This document shows, one piece after another, positions 6,446-14,675 of a DNA stretch of 64,000 bases. The DNA is from Henriciella barbarensis (lineage in GTDB: Bacteria > Pseudomonadota > Alphaproteobacteria > Caulobacterales > Hyphomonadaceae). Both the position numbers and the translations under genes were made by a program. The stretch is from NCBI RefSeq assembly GCF_003576345.1, contig NZ_QWGB01000014.1:292847-356846 (forward strand), in the 5' to 3' direction. Every line of letters starts with the position of its first letter. Position 1 is the first letter of the stretch. Under the pieces are notes generated by a model. The model did not search any database, was not told where the DNA came from, and was given only the letters and a program-made list of their open reading frames with translations.

Positions 6446-9406
6446 ATGCTTGACCAACGCTTCGATCCCAAGAGCGCCGAAGGGCGCATCTATGAGCGCT
6501 GGGAAGAGGCGGGCTGCTTCCGCCCTTCCGGCGATACGAGTGCTCAGGCCTATTCGGTCGTCATCCCGCCGCCAAACGTCACCGGCGTCCTGCATATGGG
6601 CCACGCGCTCAACAATACGCTTCAGGACATCCTGATCCGGTTTGAGCGCATGCGCGGCAAGAATGTCCGCTGGCAGCCGGGCACCGACCATGCCGGTATC
6701 GCGACACAGATGGTGGTTGAGCGCCAGCTTGCAGAAGCCGGCAATGAAAGCCGTGCCAGCCTTGGCCGCGAAGCGTTTGTCGACCGCGTCTGGGAATGGA
6801 AAGAGAAATCCGGCGGCCAGATCATCCAGCAGCTGAAGCGTCTTGGCGCGTCCTGCGACTGGGAGAATGAACGCTTCACCATGGGCGACCGGGACAATCC
6901 CGACGACCAGATGCAGGAAGCGGTCCGCAAGGTCTTCGTCGACCTCTACAATCAGAAGCTCATTTACCGCGACAAGCGCCTCGTAAACTGGGATCCGCAT
7001 TTCCAGACAGCCATCTCAGATCTCGAAGTCGAGCAGAAAGAAGTGCAGGGCGCTTTCTGGCACCTTCGCTATCCGCTCGCGGATGGCGTCACCTATGAAC
7101 ACCCGGTCAAGGACGAAGACGGCAATCCGGCTGGCACCGAGACGCGTGATTATATCGTCGTTGCGACAACGCGGCCCGAGACGATGCTCGGTGATACAGG
7201 CGTTGCCGTTCATCCCGATGATGAGCGCTATAAAGGCCTCATCGGCAAGTTCGTCGACCTGCCCATCGTCAACCGCCGCATCCCGATTGTTGCTGATGAA
7301 CACGCCGACCCTGAAAAGGGCTCGGGCGCTGTGAAGATCACGCCAGCCCACGACTTCAACGACTTCCAGGTCGGCGAGCGCGCGGGCCTGCCGCGCCTCA
7401 ATATCCTGACTAACATCGCGGCCATCGTCGATGGTGGCGAAGCCGATGCGGCCGGCGTCCCCGACGCCTATCGCGGTCTCGACCGTTATGAGGCGCGCAA
7501 GAAAATCGAGGAAGATTTCGACGCGCTCGGCCTTTTGGTCGAGATCGAGAAGAAAAAAGTCGAGCAGCCCTTCGGCGACCGCTCCGGCGTCGTCATTGAG
7601 CCGTGGCTGACGGACCAATGGTATGTGAATGCCGAAGAACTGGCCAAACCTGCGATCGCGGCTGTCCGCGAAGGCCGCACCAAATTCGTGCCCGAAAACT
7701 GGACCAAGACCTATTACAACTGGATGGACAACATCCAGCCATGGTGCATCTCCCGCCAGCTCTGGTGGGGGCACCGGATTCCGGTGTGGTACGGCATTGA
7801 TCGGAAAATTGTCGGTGGCGAAGGCTCAGTGGGTGCCGTTGGTTGGGCTGAGGAATATATTGACGAAGAAGGCAAGACTTCAACTCGACCGGCGCTGTCT
7901 TACTTCGTGAAGTTGACCGAGGCAGAAGCCGTCGATGCTGCTTTAAATGCTGCGAAGTCAATGCACGCCGGCTTCGAAAGCGTTGTTTTAGTTTCTAGTC
8001 GTAAGGAAGCCGAAGAGATCTTTGAGCAGCAGGTTTCAAAAGTGAGAACTGAGGCTGATCCAACGCTTGTGTACCCGGTGTGGCAGGACGAAGACGTCCT
8101 CGACACCTGGTTCTCGTCCGCGCTCTGGCCATTCTCCACACAGGGCTGGCCGGAGAAGGCAGACGACCTGCAAACCTATTACCCGACCAGCGTGCTGATC
8201 ACCGCGCATGACATCATCTTCTTCTGGGTCGCCCGGATGATGATGATGGGCATTCAGTTCATGGACGGCGAAATCCCGTTCCACGATGTCTATATCCACG
8301 CCCTCGTCCTCGACGAGAAGGGCCAGAAGATGTCGAAGTCCAAGGGCAATGCCATGGACCCGCTGGAGCTGATCGACCAGTACGGCGCCGACGCGCTCCG
8401 CTTCACCTTTGCCCGTCAGGCCGCACAGGGGCGCAATATCCGCCTCTCGCCGCAGGCGGTCGAAGGCTATCGCAACTTCACGACCAAGCTTTGGAACGCG
8501 GCCCGTTTCGCAGAGATGAACCAGTGCGAGTTCGGCCACGACCTCGAGCCGGGCGATCTCAAACTGCCGCTCAATCGCTGGATCGCGGCAGAGCTAGGCA
8601 AGGCGGCGGCGGCGGTCACCACGGCGCTTGAAGCCTACAAGTTCAATGAAGCCGCCGAAGCACTCTACCAGTTCATCTGGAACGTGCTCTGCGACTGGTA
8701 CATCGAACTCATCAAACCGGTCATGAATGGCGAGGATGAAGCCGCCAAGGCCGAGACCCGCAAGGCCTGCGGCTGGGTCATCGACCAGACGCTGAAGCTG
8801 CTCCACCCGTTCACGCCTTTCGTCACCGAAGCTCTCTGGAGCCAGACCGAGCAGGAAGGCCGCAAGCGCCCTGACTTCCTCATGGTTCAGGACTGGCCGG
8901 CCTTTGCGGACGCGTGGGCCGACAGCGATGCCGAGGCAGAGCTTCAATGGGTGCTCGATACCGTGTCAGAGATTCGCTCCACGCGGGCCGTCCTCAACGT
9001 GCCGGCTGGCGCGCAGGTCGCTGCCTCGCTCATCGGCGCCTCCGACAAGGTGAAGGGCTGGGCCAAGGAGAACGAGACGCCGATCCGGCAACTCGCTCGC
9101 CTGTCTGCCTTCGTTATCGCTGCTGAAAAGCCCGCCGGCGCCGTCACCATCGCGTCTGGCGAAGAAACGATCGCGCTTGAAGTGCAGGAGTTCATCACCC
9201 TGTCTGATGAGGTTGCGCGTCTCGACAAGGAGATGGCGAAACTCTCCAAGGACATTGAGGGTACCGAAAAGAAACTCTCTAATCAGAACTTCGTCTCGAA
9301 GGCCCCGCCAGAGGTCGTCGAAGAAAACCGCGAACGGATTACTGAGTGGACGGCGACGCTTGCAAAGCTCCGGTCGGCCCGCGATCAGCTCGCTGATCTT
9401 TCTTGA
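6446..9406 (+). CDS. valS: Valyl-tRNA synthetase
   Basis: Class I aminoacyl-tRNA synthetase charging tRNA-Val. The HIGH motif appears as HMGH in [14 protein letters not shown] (about residues 46-60), the KMSKS motif at residues 628-632, the editing domain between them ([17 protein letters not shown]), and the C-terminal coiled-coil arm at about 915-986 ([16 protein letters not shown]). The protein is 986 residues, longer than the 951 of E. coli. The excess is mostly an expanded stretch of about 98 residues between PVWY and [11 protein letters not shown] (bases about 7794-8086), where E. coli has roughly 35. That stretch is lower in GC (120 of 240 bases at 7801-8040) than the flanks. Confidence 0.97.
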   Translation: MLDQRFDPKSAEGRIYERWEEAGCFRPSGDTSAQAYSVVIPPPNVTGVLHMGHALNNTLQDILIRFERMRGKNVRWQPGTDHAGIATQMVVERQLAEAGNESRASLGREAFVDRVWEWKEKSGGQIIQQLKRLGASCDWENERFTMGDRDNPDDQMQEAVRKVFVDLYNQKLIYRDKRLVNWDPHFQTAISDLEVEQKEVQGAFWHLRYPLADGVTYEHPVKDEDGNPAGTETRDYIVVATTRPETMLGDTGVAVHPDDERYKGLIGKFVDLPIVNRRIPIVADEHADPEKGSGAVKITPAHDFNDFQVGERAGLPRLNILTNIAAIVDGGEADAAGVPDAYRGLDRYEARKKIEEDFDALGLLVEIEKKKVEQPFGDRSGVVIEPWLTDQWYVNAEELAKPAIAAVREGRTKFVPENWTKTYYNWMDNIQPWCISRQLWWGHRIPVWYGIDRKIVGGEGSVGAVGWAEEYIDEEGKTSTRPALSYFVKLTEAEAVDAALNAAKSMHAGFESVVLVSSRKEAEEIFEQQVSKVRTEADPTLVYPVWQDEDVLDTWFSSALWPFSTQGWPEKADDLQTYYPTSVLITAHDIIFFWVARMMMMGIQFMDGEIPFHDVYIHALVLDEKGQKMSKSKGNAMDPLELIDQYGADALRFTFARQAAQGRNIRLSPQAVEGYRNFTTKLWNAARFAEMNQCEFGHDLEPGDLKLPLNRWIAAELGKAAAAVTTALEAYKFNEAAEALYQFIWNVLCDWYIELIKPVMNGEDEAAKAETRKACGWVIDQTLKLLHPFTPFVTEALWSQTEQEGRKRPDFLMVQDWPAFADAWADSDAEAELQWVLDTVSEIRSTRAVLNVPAGAQVAASLIGASDKVKGWAKENETPIRQLARLSAFVIAAEKPAGAVTIASGEETIALEVQEFITLSDEVARLDKEMAKLSKDIEGTEKKLSNQNFVSKAPPEVVEENRERITEWTATLAKLRSARDQLADLS

Positions 9407-9447
9407 GCATGAGGCCTGAGCTTGAGGCCAGAAGGTGAGGTAAGAGG

Positions 9448-9579
9448 ATGAACTGGTTGATTTTCGTTGGCATCGCCGCCTTCGTAATCTTTGACATCGG
9501 CATTCTCTTTTACCTGCTTCGCAAGGCGAACCGGCCGGGCGGCCTCCACGGCCGGTCCGGTCCTGGGCCGCGCGAATAG
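9448..9579 (+). CDS. Small single-pass membrane protein, 43 residues
   Basis: A short reading frame beginning MNWLIFVGIAAFVIFDIG and ending in a basic, Gly/Pro-rich tail (RKANRPGG...GPGPRE). One hydrophobic helix spans residues 3-24, with the positive charges after it suggesting a cytoplasmic C-terminus. A good ribosome site (GAGGTAAGAGG) precedes the ATG. It follows valS by 41 bases and may be co-transcribed with it. The function is not recognised. The hydrophobic-helix pattern, good ribosome site and in-frame stop support a real gene, but length alone cannot prove it. Confidence 0.6.
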   Translation: MNWLIFVGIAAFVIFDIGILFYLLRKANRPGGLHGRSGPGPRE

Positions 9580-9583
9580 GTCG

Positions 9584-9652
9584 AGCCCTTGGGGGCTGCC
9601 CTTGCCAATGGCCACCCGAAGCTTGCACATTGGCGACCAGAGAACGCCCCCA
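9584..9652 (+). promoter_or_regulatory. Nested stem-loop leader before the asparaginase gene
   Basis: An outer stem TGGGGGC (9590-9596) pairs with GCCCCCA (9646-9652). Inside it GCCAATG (9604-9610) pairs with CATTGGC (9628-9634). A competing hairpin AGCCC/GGGCT (9584-9588, 9593-9597) would exclude the outer stem. The structure ends nine bases before the GAGGAA ribosome site. It could be a regulatory RNA leader or just a structured untranslated region; no known riboswitch class was recognised. Confidence 0.35.
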
Positions 9653-9671
9653 GTTTCAGCGAGGAATTGCC

Positions 9672-10754
9672 ATGTACCGCGCCGCCGCCAGCTTTTGTCT
9701 TGGTCTCACACTTGTCGCCTGTGCGCCCGAAGCGCCAGAACAGTCAGAGCTGAATGCCGCTGTAGAAGCAGATTCCGAAGCGGCGACGGAGGCCACCCCG
9801 TCAGCGGATACGGAGACCGAAATGGCGGCAGCTGAGCGCCCAGACTGGCGGATCGTGATCCATGGCGGGGCAGGGGTCATCCTGCGAGAGAACCTCTCCG
9901 ATGAGCAGGAAGCAGCCTATACCGCCGCCCTCGAAACCTCGCTCCGTGCTGGCGCCGACGTGCTCTCAAACGGTGGCAGCTCGCTTGATGCTGTCCAGGC
10001 TGCCGTCCTCACAATGGAAGACGATCCGCTCTTCAATGCGGGTTTCGGCGCGGTGATGACCGCCGACCGCATGCATGAGCTTGATGCCTCCATCATGGAA
10101 GGCAGCCAGCGTGATGCCGGCTCTGTCGCGGGCGTAACCCGGGTCAAGAACCCGATCCTCGCCGCCCGCGCTGTGATGGATCAGTCGGAACACGTCATGT
10201 TTGCAGGCGACGGCGCCGACAGCTTTGCTGAATCGGTTGGCCTCGACATGGTCGAGAATTCCCATTTCACCACGGACCGCCGCCGCGAAGCGCTTGAGCG
10301 CGTCCTCGACACACAGCAGCGCACCGACGCGGATCGCCACGGCACGGTCGGCGCCGTAGCTATTGATCAGAATGGTAATCTCGCTTCGGCCACGACAACA
10401 GGCGGCATGACCGCCAAGATGCACGGCCGCATCGGCGACTCGCCTCTCATCGGCGCGGCGACCTATGCCCAGAACGGCGTGTGCGCCGTTTCCGCCACCG
10501 GTCACGGCGAATACTTCATTCGGGTGGGCGTCGCCAAGACAATCTGTTCGCGCGTCGAACTGGCAGGCGAAGACATTCAATCAGCTTCAGAAAACACGCT
10601 CGGCCAGGTTGCTGATCTTGGCGGCGATGGCGGCGTGATCGTTATGGGCGGCGAAGGTGAGTATGCCTACGTCTTCAATTCCGCCGGCATGTATCGCGGC
10701 ATGATGGACGCCGACGGCACACTGGAAACGGCTATCTTCGAGGCTGACGAGTAA
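9672..10754 (+). CDS. Isoaspartyl peptidase/L-asparaginase family lipoprotein
   Basis: A 360-residue N-terminal-nucleophile hydrolase of the plant-type asparaginase/isoaspartyl aminopeptidase family, which self-cleaves to expose a catalytic Thr. The nucleophile is Thr225 in RHGTVGAVA, followed by the family's ATTTGG oxyanion/substrate segment. IVIHGGAG lies near residue 63. The chosen start gives a lipoprotein signal (LTLVAC, Cys about residue 17) and follows GAGGAA; an upstream in-frame ATG at 9630 would bury the signal. A periplasmic or membrane-anchored location differs from cytoplasmic relatives. The acidic linker after the lipobox (residues 20-55) is low-complexity. Confidence 0.9.
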   Translation: MYRAAASFCLGLTLVACAPEAPEQSELNAAVEADSEAATEATPSADTETEMAAAERPDWRIVIHGGAGVILRENLSDEQEAAYTAALETSLRAGADVLSNGGSSLDAVQAAVLTMEDDPLFNAGFGAVMTADRMHELDASIMEGSQRDAGSVAGVTRVKNPILAARAVMDQSEHVMFAGDGADSFAESVGLDMVENSHFTTDRRREALERVLDTQQRTDADRHGTVGAVAIDQNGNLASATTTGGMTAKMHGRIGDSPLIGAATYAQNGVCAVSATGHGEYFIRVGVAKTICSRVELAGEDIQSASENTLGQVADLGGDGGVIVMGGEGEYAYVFNSAGMYRGMMDADGTLETAIFEADE

Positions 10755-10831
10755 TTACGCTGCCGGGATGAGCTGTCCGCCAGTCAGCGCCGCAGCTTTG
10801 CAACGCAGCCTGTAAGGAGGGGACCGTAGGA

Positions 10832-11368
10832 ATGGCAGCTGATCTCACAGGCGTTACCATCCGCGCTGCTGTGCCGGGTGACGCCGCCGCGCTGGAAGAA
10901 CTTGGCCAGCGCACCTTTCTTGAAAAGTTTGGTCATCTTTATGCCAAGGCCGATCTCGACACCTATCTCGAAGAGGCTCATGCCCAGACGTTCTACGCTC
11001 ATATGATCGACAGCCCGGACTACCTCGTCCGGCTCGCCGCTCTGCCAGATGGTGCGCTTGGGGCCTATCTCGTCTGCTCGCCGCTGGAGTTGCCCGCAGA
11101 TGATGCGAAGGAGGGGGCGGTGGAGCTGATGCGGCTCTATGTTGATACGCCGTTGCAGGGCAGGGGGCTCGGTTCGCACTTTATTGGCGAGGCCGTGGAC
11201 TGGGCGAAGATCTCTAGAGCGCCGGAACTCTATCTGAGCGTCTTTTCCGAAAACGAAGATGCGCGCAGGCTGTATGAGCGGCATGGCTTCGAGAAAGTGG
11301 GAGAGTTCGACTTCCCTGTCGGGAATCACCTCGATCTTGAATTCCTGATGCGCCTGAAATTGGAATAA
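10832..11368 (+). CDS. GNAT family N-acetyltransferase
   Basis: A 178-residue acetyltransferase. The acetyl-CoA loop QGRGLGSHFI (motif A, about residue 106) and the later SVFSENEDARRLYERHGFEKVG helix are typical of ribosomal-protein or small-molecule GNAT enzymes. Its substrate is not recognisable. The start is preceded by AAGGAGGGGACC. It is in the same direction as the flanking asparaginase and ilvD genes, with 77 and 186 bases of spacer. Confidence 0.9.
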   Translation: MAADLTGVTIRAAVPGDAAALEELGQRTFLEKFGHLYAKADLDTYLEEAHAQTFYAHMIDSPDYLVRLAALPDGALGAYLVCSPLELPADDAKEGAVELMRLYVDTPLQGRGLGSHFIGEAVDWAKISRAPELYLSVFSENEDARRLYERHGFEKVGEFDFPVGNHLDLEFLMRLKLE

Positions 11369-11398
11369 AATTGCGCAGGGTATGCGCTGCATCGGCAA

Positions 11399-11426
11399 AA
11401 ACACCGTCAGTACACCGTCACTGCAC
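11399..11426 (+). repeat. 28-bp intergenic repeat, copy A, with tandem 11-bp units
   Basis: Contains ACACCGTCAGT directly followed by ACACCGTCACT and GCAC. The 28 bases match 57160-57187 read on the reverse strand at 27 of 28 positions. A short motif ACACTTTCC follows 34 bases further on (11461-11469); the other copy has it 23 bases further on. In both places the element is upstream of, and reads toward, the next gene (here ilvD). Confidence 0.7.
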
Positions 11427-11554
11427 TGTGTTTTGAGGGCTAAGGGGCAGAATTTTTCGCACACTTTCCGGCGGAAATTCGTCGTCGCCCCCTAGCCTCA
11501 ACCCGGCCGGGCTTCTATCAGATCAGCGAAGATCAAGCTTTAGGAGCCAGCGAA

Positions 11555-13282
11555 ATGAGCAAGACCTGGGACAAGTCACGCCTGCCGTCGCGCCATGTGA
11601 CCGAAGGCCCGGCCCGCGCCCCGCACCGCAGCTATTATTACGCGATGGGCCTCTCGACCAAGGACGTCAAAAAGCCCTTCGTCGGGGTCGCCTCCTGCTG
11701 GAATGAAGCGGCCCCCTGTAACACCGCCCTGATGCGCCAGGCGCATGCAGTGTCCGAAGGCGTAAAGGCCGGCGACGGCACCCCTCGCGAATTCTGTACG
11801 ATCACCGTCACAGACGGCATCGCCATGGGCCATGAAGGCATGCGCTCATCGCTGGTTTCGCGCGAGGTTATTGCAGATTCCGTCGAGCTCACCATGCGCG
11901 GTCATGGCTACGACGCGCTGGTCGGCGTGGCTGGCTGCGACAAGTCTCTGCCTGGCATGATGATGGCTATGCTGCGCCTCAATGTTCCATCTGTTTTTCT
12001 CTATGGCGGCTCGATCCTGCCGGGCCGGTTCGAGGGCAAGGACGTCACGGTTCTTGACGTTTTCGAAGCTGTTGGCGCCCATGCGGCTGGAAATAATGAC
12101 ATGACCGAGGAGAAGCTCCACGCGCTGGAGAAGATTGCCTGTCCGGGTGATGGCGCCTGCGGCGGTCAATTTACCGCAAATACAATGGCTTGCGTGTCCG
12201 AGGCGATTGGTCTCGCGCTGCCGCTGTCATCGGCCCTGCCAGCGCCTTATGCCAACCGCGATGAGTACGCCGTTGCCTCTGGTGAGGCTGTCATGCGCCT
12301 CATCGAGAGCAATCTCCGCCCGCGCGATATCTGCACGCGCGAGGCGTTTGAGAACGCAGCCGTTGTGGTGGCGGCAACTGGCGGTTCGACCAATGCAGCC
12401 CTTCACCTTCCAGCCATGGCGAATGAGTGCGGCGTCGATTTCGAGTTGAAGGACGTCGCCCGAATCTTCGAGAAGACGCCATACATCGCCTCGCTCAAGC
12501 CGGGCGGTGAATACGTCGCCAAGGATTTTGGCGAGGCTGGCGGTGTACCGATGTTGATGAAAACCCTTCTGGAAGAAGGCCTTGTCCATGGGGACTGTAT
12601 CACGGTCACGGGTAAGACCTGGGCGGAGAACCTCGAAGAAGTGACCTGGAACCCGGAGCAGAAAGTCATCTCACCTGCCAGCAAGCCGATCACCAAGACG
12701 GGTGGTGTAGTCGGCCTATGGGGCTCGCTCGCCCCGGATGGCGCGATCGTGAAGGTTGCAGGTCTCCATTCGCTCCAGTTCCGCGGCCCGGCGCGCGTCT
12801 TCGATGGCGAAGAAGCCTGCTTCAAGGCCGTCGAGTCGAGGGATTACAAGGAAGGCGACGTGCTGATCATCCGCTATGAAGGTGCCAAGGGCGGCCCCGG
12901 CATGCGTGAGATGCTGTCGACCACAGCTGCGATCTACGGGCAGGGCATGGGCGACAAGGTTGCGCTGATCACCGATGGCCGCTTCTCTGGCGCGACGCGC
13001 GGCTTCTGTATTGGCCATGTCGGCCCGGAAGCGCAGGAAGGCGGGCCGATCGGTCTCATCAAGGATGGCGACATGATCTCCATTGATGCGGCCAAAGGCA
13101 CAATCGATCTCGAAGTCAGCGAAGCAGAGCTCGCAGAGCGCCGCAAAAGCTGGGCTCCGCGGGAGACGAAGTATGCGTCAGGCGCACTGGCCAAGTTCGC
13201 GAAGTTGGTCGGCCCGGCCTATCAGGGGGCTGTCACCCACGAAGGCTTCAAGGCCGAGCGCCATGTTTACGCAGATCTCTAA
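11555..13282 (+). CDS. ilvD: Dihydroxy-acid dehydratase
   Basis: Catalyses dehydration of 2,3-dihydroxy-isovalerate and its methylvalerate homologue in valine, leucine and isoleucine synthesis. At 575 residues it has the usual length. Candidate iron-sulfur ligands are Cys55 (EAAPCN), Cys128 (AGCDKSLPG) and Cys202 (GDGACGGQFTANTM). The C-terminal domain has GGPGMREM and ALITDGRFSGATRG. A ribosome site (TTAGGAG) precedes the ATG. The 186-base leader contains the 28-bp repeat at 11399. No other branched-chain biosynthesis gene is adjacent. The IlvD/Edd family also includes sugar-acid dehydratases; length and motifs favour IlvD. Confidence 0.93.
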   Translation: MSKTWDKSRLPSRHVTEGPARAPHRSYYYAMGLSTKDVKKPFVGVASCWNEAAPCNTALMRQAHAVSEGVKAGDGTPREFCTITVTDGIAMGHEGMRSSLVSREVIADSVELTMRGHGYDALVGVAGCDKSLPGMMMAMLRLNVPSVFLYGGSILPGRFEGKDVTVLDVFEAVGAHAAGNNDMTEEKLHALEKIACPGDGACGGQFTANTMACVSEAIGLALPLSSALPAPYANRDEYAVASGEAVMRLIESNLRPRDICTREAFENAAVVVAATGGSTNAALHLPAMANECGVDFELKDVARIFEKTPYIASLKPGGEYVAKDFGEAGGVPMLMKTLLEEGLVHGDCITVTGKTWAENLEEVTWNPEQKVISPASKPITKTGGVVGLWGSLAPDGAIVKVAGLHSLQFRGPARVFDGEEACFKAVESRDYKEGDVLIIRYEGAKGGPGMREMLSTTAAIYGQGMGDKVALITDGRFSGATRGFCIGHVGPEAQEGGPIGLIKDGDMISIDAAKGTIDLEVSEAELAERRKSWAPRETKYASGALAKFAKLVGPAYQGAVTHEGFKAERHVYADL

Positions 13283-13375
13283 ATCGTCGTAAAAGCTGCA
13301 GATTGCGGCCATGGAATGGTCACGCCGTTCACCGAGGCTTCAGGCTCGCACCTTTAGTCTCAGAGGATGATCAAG

Positions 13376-13744
13376 ATGACCCACTCCCTGACTGTCGCTG
13401 CCCTGTCACTGACCGCTGTCGTGGCGGCGCCTTTCGCGGCCGCCTCTGAAAGCTGCGTTCAGCAAGCCAAGAGCATCCGAACAGCTCAACAAACTGTTCT
13501 TGAGTTGAAAGCCGAGCGCGACGCGCTCGTGCCGAAGGTCGAGGATGCGGGTGATAGCTGGCAGAATGATCAGGCCCTGCGCAATTTCAGTGCCGAGCAG
13601 GCCCAGCAAGCTGACAGGTCCAGGACGGCCTATGAAGACCTGAAAGCACGATTGCGGGCGGTCGAGGCTGACCTACAAGAGAAGGCAGCAAGCGCTAATG
13701 CACGCGTCAACGCCTATAACACCCACTGCGTCCCGAAAGACTAG
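13376..13744 (+). CDS. Small secreted coiled-coil protein, unknown function
   Basis: About 122 residues: a signal peptide (cleavage near AAAS-ESC), then a helical, charged region with Glu/Lys/Ala heptads (residues about 30-115) and one Cys at each end of the mature chain, which could form a disulfide. The second ATG (13376) is preferred because AGAGG (13362-13366) is nine bases upstream; the in-frame ATG at 13367 directly abuts that site. Probably periplasmic. No family is recognised. It ends six bases from the stop of the convergent xth gene. Confidence 0.7.
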   Translation: MTHSLTVAALSLTAVVAAPFAAASESCVQQAKSIRTAQQTVLELKAERDALVPKVEDAGDSWQNDQALRNFSAEQAQQADRSRTAYEDLKARLRAVEADLQEKAASANARVNAYNTHCVPKD

Positions 13745-13750
13745 GCCGGA

Positions 13751-14530
13751 TTAGTCCGACAGGGTTGCGATTACCGGTACATGGTCTGACGGTTTTTCCA
13801 GCCCGCGCGCCTTCTTGTATATCTCGACACCAGTGAGCCGGTCTGCAGCCTGGGGCGACAGCAGAAGGTGATCGATACGGATGCCGTGACCCTTCTGCCA
13901 GGCGCCGGCCTGATAGTCCCAAAAGCTGTACTCATGTGCGCGGCCATCAGCGGCCTCATAAGCTTCTGTCAGGCCCAGCCACTTTAGCTCGCGGAAGGCC
14001 GCGCGCGTTGTCGGCAGCGCCAGCGCATCGTCGCGCCAGACAGCGATATCCCAGCAATCCTCGTCGCGTGGGATGACGTTGTAATCGCCCGCCAGCACGA
14101 AGGATTCTTCCAGCCTCAGCTGCGCCTCGGCATGGGCCTTGAGGTGTTTCATCCAGCCAAGCTTGTAGTCGTATTTTGGTCCTGGCGCCGGATTGCCATT
14201 GGGCAGGTACAGGCCGCCCACACGTACGGGCCTGTCAGCAAGGACGAGCGCTTCAATATAGCGGGCCTGATCATCGTCTTCGTTGCCGGGCAGGCCGGTT
14301 ACAATGTCTTCAAGCGGATACCGCGAGAGGAGCGCCACGCCGTTATAGCTCTTCTGCCCGTGAACAGCGCAATTATAGCCGAGCTCTTCTATCTCCATAT
14401 AAGGGAAGTTCTCGGTCTCGCATTTGATTTCCTGAAGGCAGATGACGTCTGCATCGATGGTTTTCAGGACATCAAGAACCGTCGCCATGCGGGCCTTGAT
14501 GGAGTTCACATTCCAGGTCGCGATTTTCAT
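13751..14530 (-). CDS. xth: Exodeoxyribonuclease III
   Basis: A 259-residue AP endonuclease/3'-5' exonuclease of the EEP fold acting in base-excision repair. Motifs: MKIATWNVNSIKAR at the N-terminus, LQEIKCE (metal-binding Glu, about residue 33), NGVALLSRYP, GDYNVIPRDEDCWD, and the C-terminal RIDHLLLSP and SDHVPVIA with the catalytic Asp-His pair. The start at MKIATW is chosen over a frame reaching back to 14566, which adds 12 unrelated residues. Transcribed alone, convergent with the small secreted protein and divergent from the aminopeptidase. Confidence 0.95.
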   Translation of the reverse strand: MKIATWNVNSIKARMATVLDVLKTIDADVICLQEIKCETENFPYMEIEELGYNCAVHGQKSYNGVALLSRYPLEDIVTGLPGNEDDDQARYIEALVLADRPVRVGGLYLPNGNPAPGPKYDYKLGWMKHLKAHAEAQLRLEESFVLAGDYNVIPRDEDCWDIAVWRDDALALPTTRAAFRELKWLGLTEAYEAADGRAHEYSFWDYQAGAWQKGHGIRIDHLLLSPQAADRLTGVEIYKKARGLEKPSDHVPVIATLSD

Positions 14531-14675
14531 GGCGTCCTTATAGGGTCGATTCAGGCCGTGCGCCATGCGCAGTCAGAGATCGGCGCGGCTCGAAATACAG
14601 CTGGCAGTCCAATTTCAGGGTGACGCCCAAGGCGGCTGGCTCATATGGATTGTTACACGTAATTCAGGGTTCTCC

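Noticed and set aside
7794-8086. The ValS insert as an intein
   Set aside because: It lacks the N-terminal Cys/Ser and C-terminal His-Asn splicing signatures and is too short for a normal intein.
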